Origin: Pirellulaceae bacterium
GTDB taxonomy: Bacteria > Planctomycetota > Planctomycetia > Pirellulales > Pirellulaceae
Assembly (NCBI GenBank): GCA_023382975.1
Contig: JAHDXO010000012.1
Location: 1-35,552 of the forward strand
Length of the DNA stretch: 35,552 bases
Direction of reading: 5' to 3'
The notes below the pieces were generated by a model. That model searched no databases. It was not told the origin of the DNA and saw nothing but the letters and a program-made list of their open reading frames with translations. Positions 33,246 to 35,552 of the stretch are shown here, in pieces; the stretch's first letter is position 1, and every line of letters begins with the position of its first letter. Position numbers and translations under genes: made by a program.

Positions 33246-34169
33246 TTAGCCGATCAATGGCGCAGCGGGATACTTGCCGACCAAGCGTAGCGTCTCGTCC
33301 ATCTGCTCGGGAGTCAGAGCGCCGACGGTCATGGCGTCCAGCAGACCCAGTCCCTGAGCAAACTGAATACACTCGTCTTTTTGATCGGCCAACGTGCCTT
33401 CGCCGTAGATCTTCATGCCGATTACGGCTTTGCCGTTCTCTTTCGTTTTTCGCAGCACGCGAACGACATCGTCGACGGGGCCATCCATTTTCGCGCCGCG
33501 GGGATTGATGCGGGCCAGCAACACGTCGACCCAGGGGCATTCCGCCGCGACTTCCATCGCTTGAAAATTGTGGCACGAGACCCCCACCGCCCGGACCCGC
33601 TTTTTGTCCTTCGCTTCGGACAAGGCGTCCATGTAGGGCTGCAGTTGCTGCGGCCACTTCGGCGTCGTGACACAATGCAACAGCACGATGTCCAAATAGT
33701 CAGTGTTGAGTTCGTGCCGGAAACGGTCCAGCGTCGTCTTGGCGATATTCTTGCAGTGGGCCGGCGCGACGGGATCGACGGGGCCATCGTATTGCCACCA
33801 TAGCTTGGTGAGAATTGCGATTTTTTCGCGGGGAATGCTCCGCAACGCTTCGCGGCAGTAAAGGTGAGTGCCGTACAAGTCCGCCAGATCGAAGAAGGTG
33901 ACACCTCGATCGTAGGCGTGGTGCATCAAGGCGACCAGCTTTTCGAAGCCCATTCGCGTATGGTCGCTTTGGCGGTTGCCGCCATGCATTCCGGTTCCTT
34001 GCCCGACTCGCGACATCTTGACGTCCGTGCCAGCCAGAAGAACTTCCGGCGGCGTGGGCGGGATCGGCGATTCCGATTCGGCGGCAATCGCCGCTCGCGT
34101 GTGAGCCGTGAGGTAAGCGGCGGCGCCGGCGCTCGCCGCGAGAAACGTTCTACGATCCAATCCACTCAT
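33246..34169 (-). CDS. Tat-exported aldo/keto reductase
   Basis: The protein is 307 aa from ATG 34169, with GGAG about 9 nt upstream. The N-terminus MSGLDRRTFLAASAGAAAYL is a twin-arginine signal (DRRTFLA); an alternative start 17 codons earlier is less likely. The catalytic tetrad of the aldo/keto reductase superfamily is visible: Asp94 and Tyr99 in FFDLADLYG, Lys122 in ILTKLW and His165 in VLLHCV. The (beta/alpha)8 barrel continues through VRAVGVSCHNF and VIGMKIYGEG. It would reduce carbonyls or oxidise alcohols with NADP(H); exported planctomycete members of this type have unknown substrates. It lies 58 bp downstream of the cytochrome c peroxidase gene on the same strand, so co-transcription is plausible. 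Confidence 0.9.
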   Translation of the reverse strand: MSGLDRRTFLAASAGAAAYLTAHTRAAIAAESESPIPPTPPEVLLAGTDVKMSRVGQGTGMHGGNRQSDHTRMGFEKLVALMHHAYDRGVTFFDLADLYGTHLYCREALRSIPREKIAILTKLWWQYDGPVDPVAPAHCKNIAKTTLDRFRHELNTDYLDIVLLHCVTTPKWPQQLQPYMDALSEAKDKKRVRAVGVSCHNFQAMEVAAECPWVDVLLARINPRGAKMDGPVDDVVRVLRKTKENGKAVIGMKIYGEGTLADQKDECIQFAQGLGLLDAMTVGALTPEQMDETLRLVGKYPAAPLIG

Positions 34170-34227
34170 CGTACTTACTCCGCTTCGAAGGTTCTTGGAA
34201 ATCGACTTGATCATCAACACAGGGCGG

Positions 34228-35552
34228 CTATTCCGGCAGACGGTCTTGCGTCACCGGCGTGAATTCGCCTGAACAGGCTTTCATGAATTCGACCAAATCC
34301 GCCTGTTCGCTCTCCGTCAGGTCCAGCGGTTTGATCTCCTTGCTCAAATGTAGATTCGGATGTCCGCCCACAACGTACCACTTGACGACTTCTTCCAGGG
34401 TTGCCTGGCTTCCGTCATGCATGTAGGGCGCGGTGTTGGCTACGTTGCGGATCGTCGGAGTCTTGAAAGCGCCTCGGTCCGCTTCCTCGTTGGTTACAAC
34501 GAAGCGACCCCAGTCAGGTTCTTCCGCCTCCATGCCGACACCCAGATTGTGATACTTTTCGTCGGTTAGATTCGCTCCGACATGGCACACCGTGCAATTC
34601 CCTCTGGCAGAGAAGAAAATCTCGCGGCCGCGTCTTGCCGCCTCGGACATGGGATGTGCTTCGGCATCGGCCAACGCCGCCGTGTACTTATCGTGCAATT
34701 CCGGATCTTCTTCTTTCAACGCATCCAGATCCTCCAGATCGTCGCCGAAAGCCTTCTGCATGGCGACAACCGTTTCGTGGAAGTCGAACGGCGACGGTCC
34801 CGTTACGACGACTCGCTCGAACGACGCAAGGGCCTTGCCCACGTTGTCGATCGTTACGCCGTCCGGGAAGATTCTCTCAAACTGGATCCGGTAGCCTTCG
34901 ATGCCCTTGAGCGTCTCGACAGCTTTCTCGTGCGTGTTGCCCATTTCGATCGGATTGGCAATCGGTCCGACCGCTTGTTCTTCGAGCGACGCGGCGCGTC
35001 CATCCCAGAACTGCAGATCGCTGAGAATCCGGTTGTAGCTAACCGGCGAATTGCGGTTGCCGGTCTGGCCGTCGATGCCTTCGCCAAATTGCGTGTGGCG
35101 AGCCCAGCCTTCGTCCGGATGATGGCAATCCGCGCAACTGATCGTACTGTCGGCCGATAACCGCTTCTCGAAATACAATTGGCGCCCTAGTTCAATTTTG
35201 GCGCGAGTCAGTGGATTGGCATCCAGGCCCTTGATCGCCGCTTGACCGGCATCCATTCCCTTGGGCAGCACGACATTCAACGTGACGTGGTTCGTCCCTT
35301 TGTCCAGCCAAGCGTTGATTTCACCGATCTTCAGCGGACCCTCACCGGGGATGCCCGAGGTTAGTTCAGCGGTGCCGAGCGTTACCGTTTCGGTCGCCGC
35401 TTCCTCGGCCGGCATCGGTCCTGGTGCGGGCTCGGGCGTTGGTTCGGGCGTTGGTTCGGGCGTTGGCTCAGGCGTTGGTTCGGGTGTTGGTTCGGGCGTT
35501 GGTTCGGGCGTTGGTTCGGGCGTTGGTTCGGGCGTTGGTTCGGGCGTTGGTT
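34228..35552 (-). CDS. Di-haem cytochrome c peroxidase / MauG-family protein, 5'-truncated
   Basis: The C-terminal part ends at 34228; the frame stays open to the window edge, so the N-terminus is missing. An internal Met at 35415 is not the start, because the frame continues upstream as a PEPTPEPT linker. Two c-type haem sites are visible: CADCH (35122-35136) and CTVCH (34582-34596). Other family hallmarks are LGRQLYFEKRLSAD before the first haem, RNSPVSYNRILSDLQFWDGR, and TPTIRNVANTAPYMHDG with TLEEVVKWY near the end. Such enzymes reduce H2O2 or carry out oxidations in the periplasm using electrons from small redox proteins. The Pro/Glu/Thr linker suggests tethering of the catalytic domain to a membrane or lipid anchor lying outside the window. 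A Tat-exported aldo/keto reductase follows on the same strand. Confidence 0.9.
   Translation of the reverse strand, partial: PTPEPTPEPTPEPTPEPTPEPTPEPTPEPTPEPTPEPTPEPAPGPMPAEEAATETVTLGTAELTSGIPGEGPLKIGEINAWLDKGTNHVTLNVVLPKGMDAGQAAIKGLDANPLTRAKIELGRQLYFEKRLSADSTISCADCHHPDEGWARHTQFGEGIDGQTGNRNSPVSYNRILSDLQFWDGRAASLEEQAVGPIANPIEMGNTHEKAVETLKGIEGYRIQFERIFPDGVTIDNVGKALASFERVVVTGPSPFDFHETVVAMQKAFGDDLEDLDALKEEDPELHDKYTAALADAEAHPMSEAARRGREIFFSARGNCTVCHVGANLTDEKYHNLGVGMEAEEPDWGRFVVTNEEADRGAFKTPTIRNVANTAPYMHDGSQATLEEVVKWYVVGGHPNLHLSKEIKPLDLTESEQADLVEFMKACSGEFTPVTQDRLPE
35431..35552 (-). repeat. 12-bp tandem repeat coding a PEPT linker
   Basis: About ten copies of a 12-bp unit (+ strand TCGGGCGTTGGT with rare variants) run to the window edge and encode PEPTPEPT in frame in the cytochrome gene. 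The unit is a multiple of three, so copy-number change alters linker length without frameshift. Confidence 0.92.

Noticed and set aside
1..35552. Insertion sequences, integrase genes, tRNA or rRNA genes
   Set aside because: No transposase or integrase motif, terminal inverted repeats or cloverleaf-like sequence was found on reading both strands; a tRNA-scanning run would settle small RNA genes.

Overview
The window is GC-rich DNA that most probably comes from a planctomycete, most likely of the Pirellula/Rhodopirellula type. The evidence is the family content. Three giant secreted proteins carry the N-terminal LE-x-RRLL motif (LEPR-XLL type) in an Arg-rich leader. There are two BBP7-type outer-membrane barrels with Cys clusters, a W-x-PGYW repeat protein, Tat-exported Gfo/Idh/MocA and aldo-keto reductases, and a di-haem cytochrome c peroxidase. 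The lineage is inferred from families; no rRNA or tRNA gene was seen.

Layout. Positions 1-28578 form a surface-protein island. It holds four giant multidomain proteins on the + strand: a 5'-truncated copy at 2-2701, then 5213-10831, 14714-18610 and 18832-28578. The first two are each followed by a convergent BBP7 barrel gene on the - strand (2891-4417 and 11061-12239), so a giant-protein/barrel module occurs twice in tandem. A Tat-exported Gfo/Idh/MocA oxidoreductase (12850-14256, -) separates this half from the second pair of giants. The three giants with a visible N-terminus share a module of about 350 residues and then diverge. The first pair ends in FG-GAP repeats plus a six-strand-type propeller region and uses DUF7507-like repeats. 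The second pair ends in RTX (GGxGxD) repeats and uses SdrD-B-like, DUF11-like and thioester-domain-like cassettes. The largest protein (3248 aa) is built from six perfectly phased 369-bp units and a 2.0-kb higher-order repeat present three times.

Positions 28579-35552 hold ordinary planctomycete genes. On the - strand are a HisA/HisF-like TIM barrel (28701-29450) and, just upstream, a W-x-PGYW repeat protein with a 4 x 40-residue tail (29498-31681). On the + strand are a small Lys-rich putative DNA-binding protein (32052-32456) and a small secreted helical protein (32732-33145) closed by a strong terminator. Back on the - strand are a Tat-exported aldo-keto reductase (33246-34169) and a di-haem cytochrome c peroxidase with a PEPT-repeat linker, cut by the window end (34228-35552).

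How it may work together. The giants look like extracellular, Ca-binding, adhesin-like stalk proteins, and the barrels are their recurrent neighbours. The sequence shows repeated duplication, tract homogenisation and domain swapping among the giants. The most notable detail is a cassette with three conserved cysteines, including one in a thioester-domain-like FCIDL motif. It is kept in all three copies in the largest protein, and all three cysteines are lost together in the single copy of its neighbour. Functional links between giants and barrels are inference.
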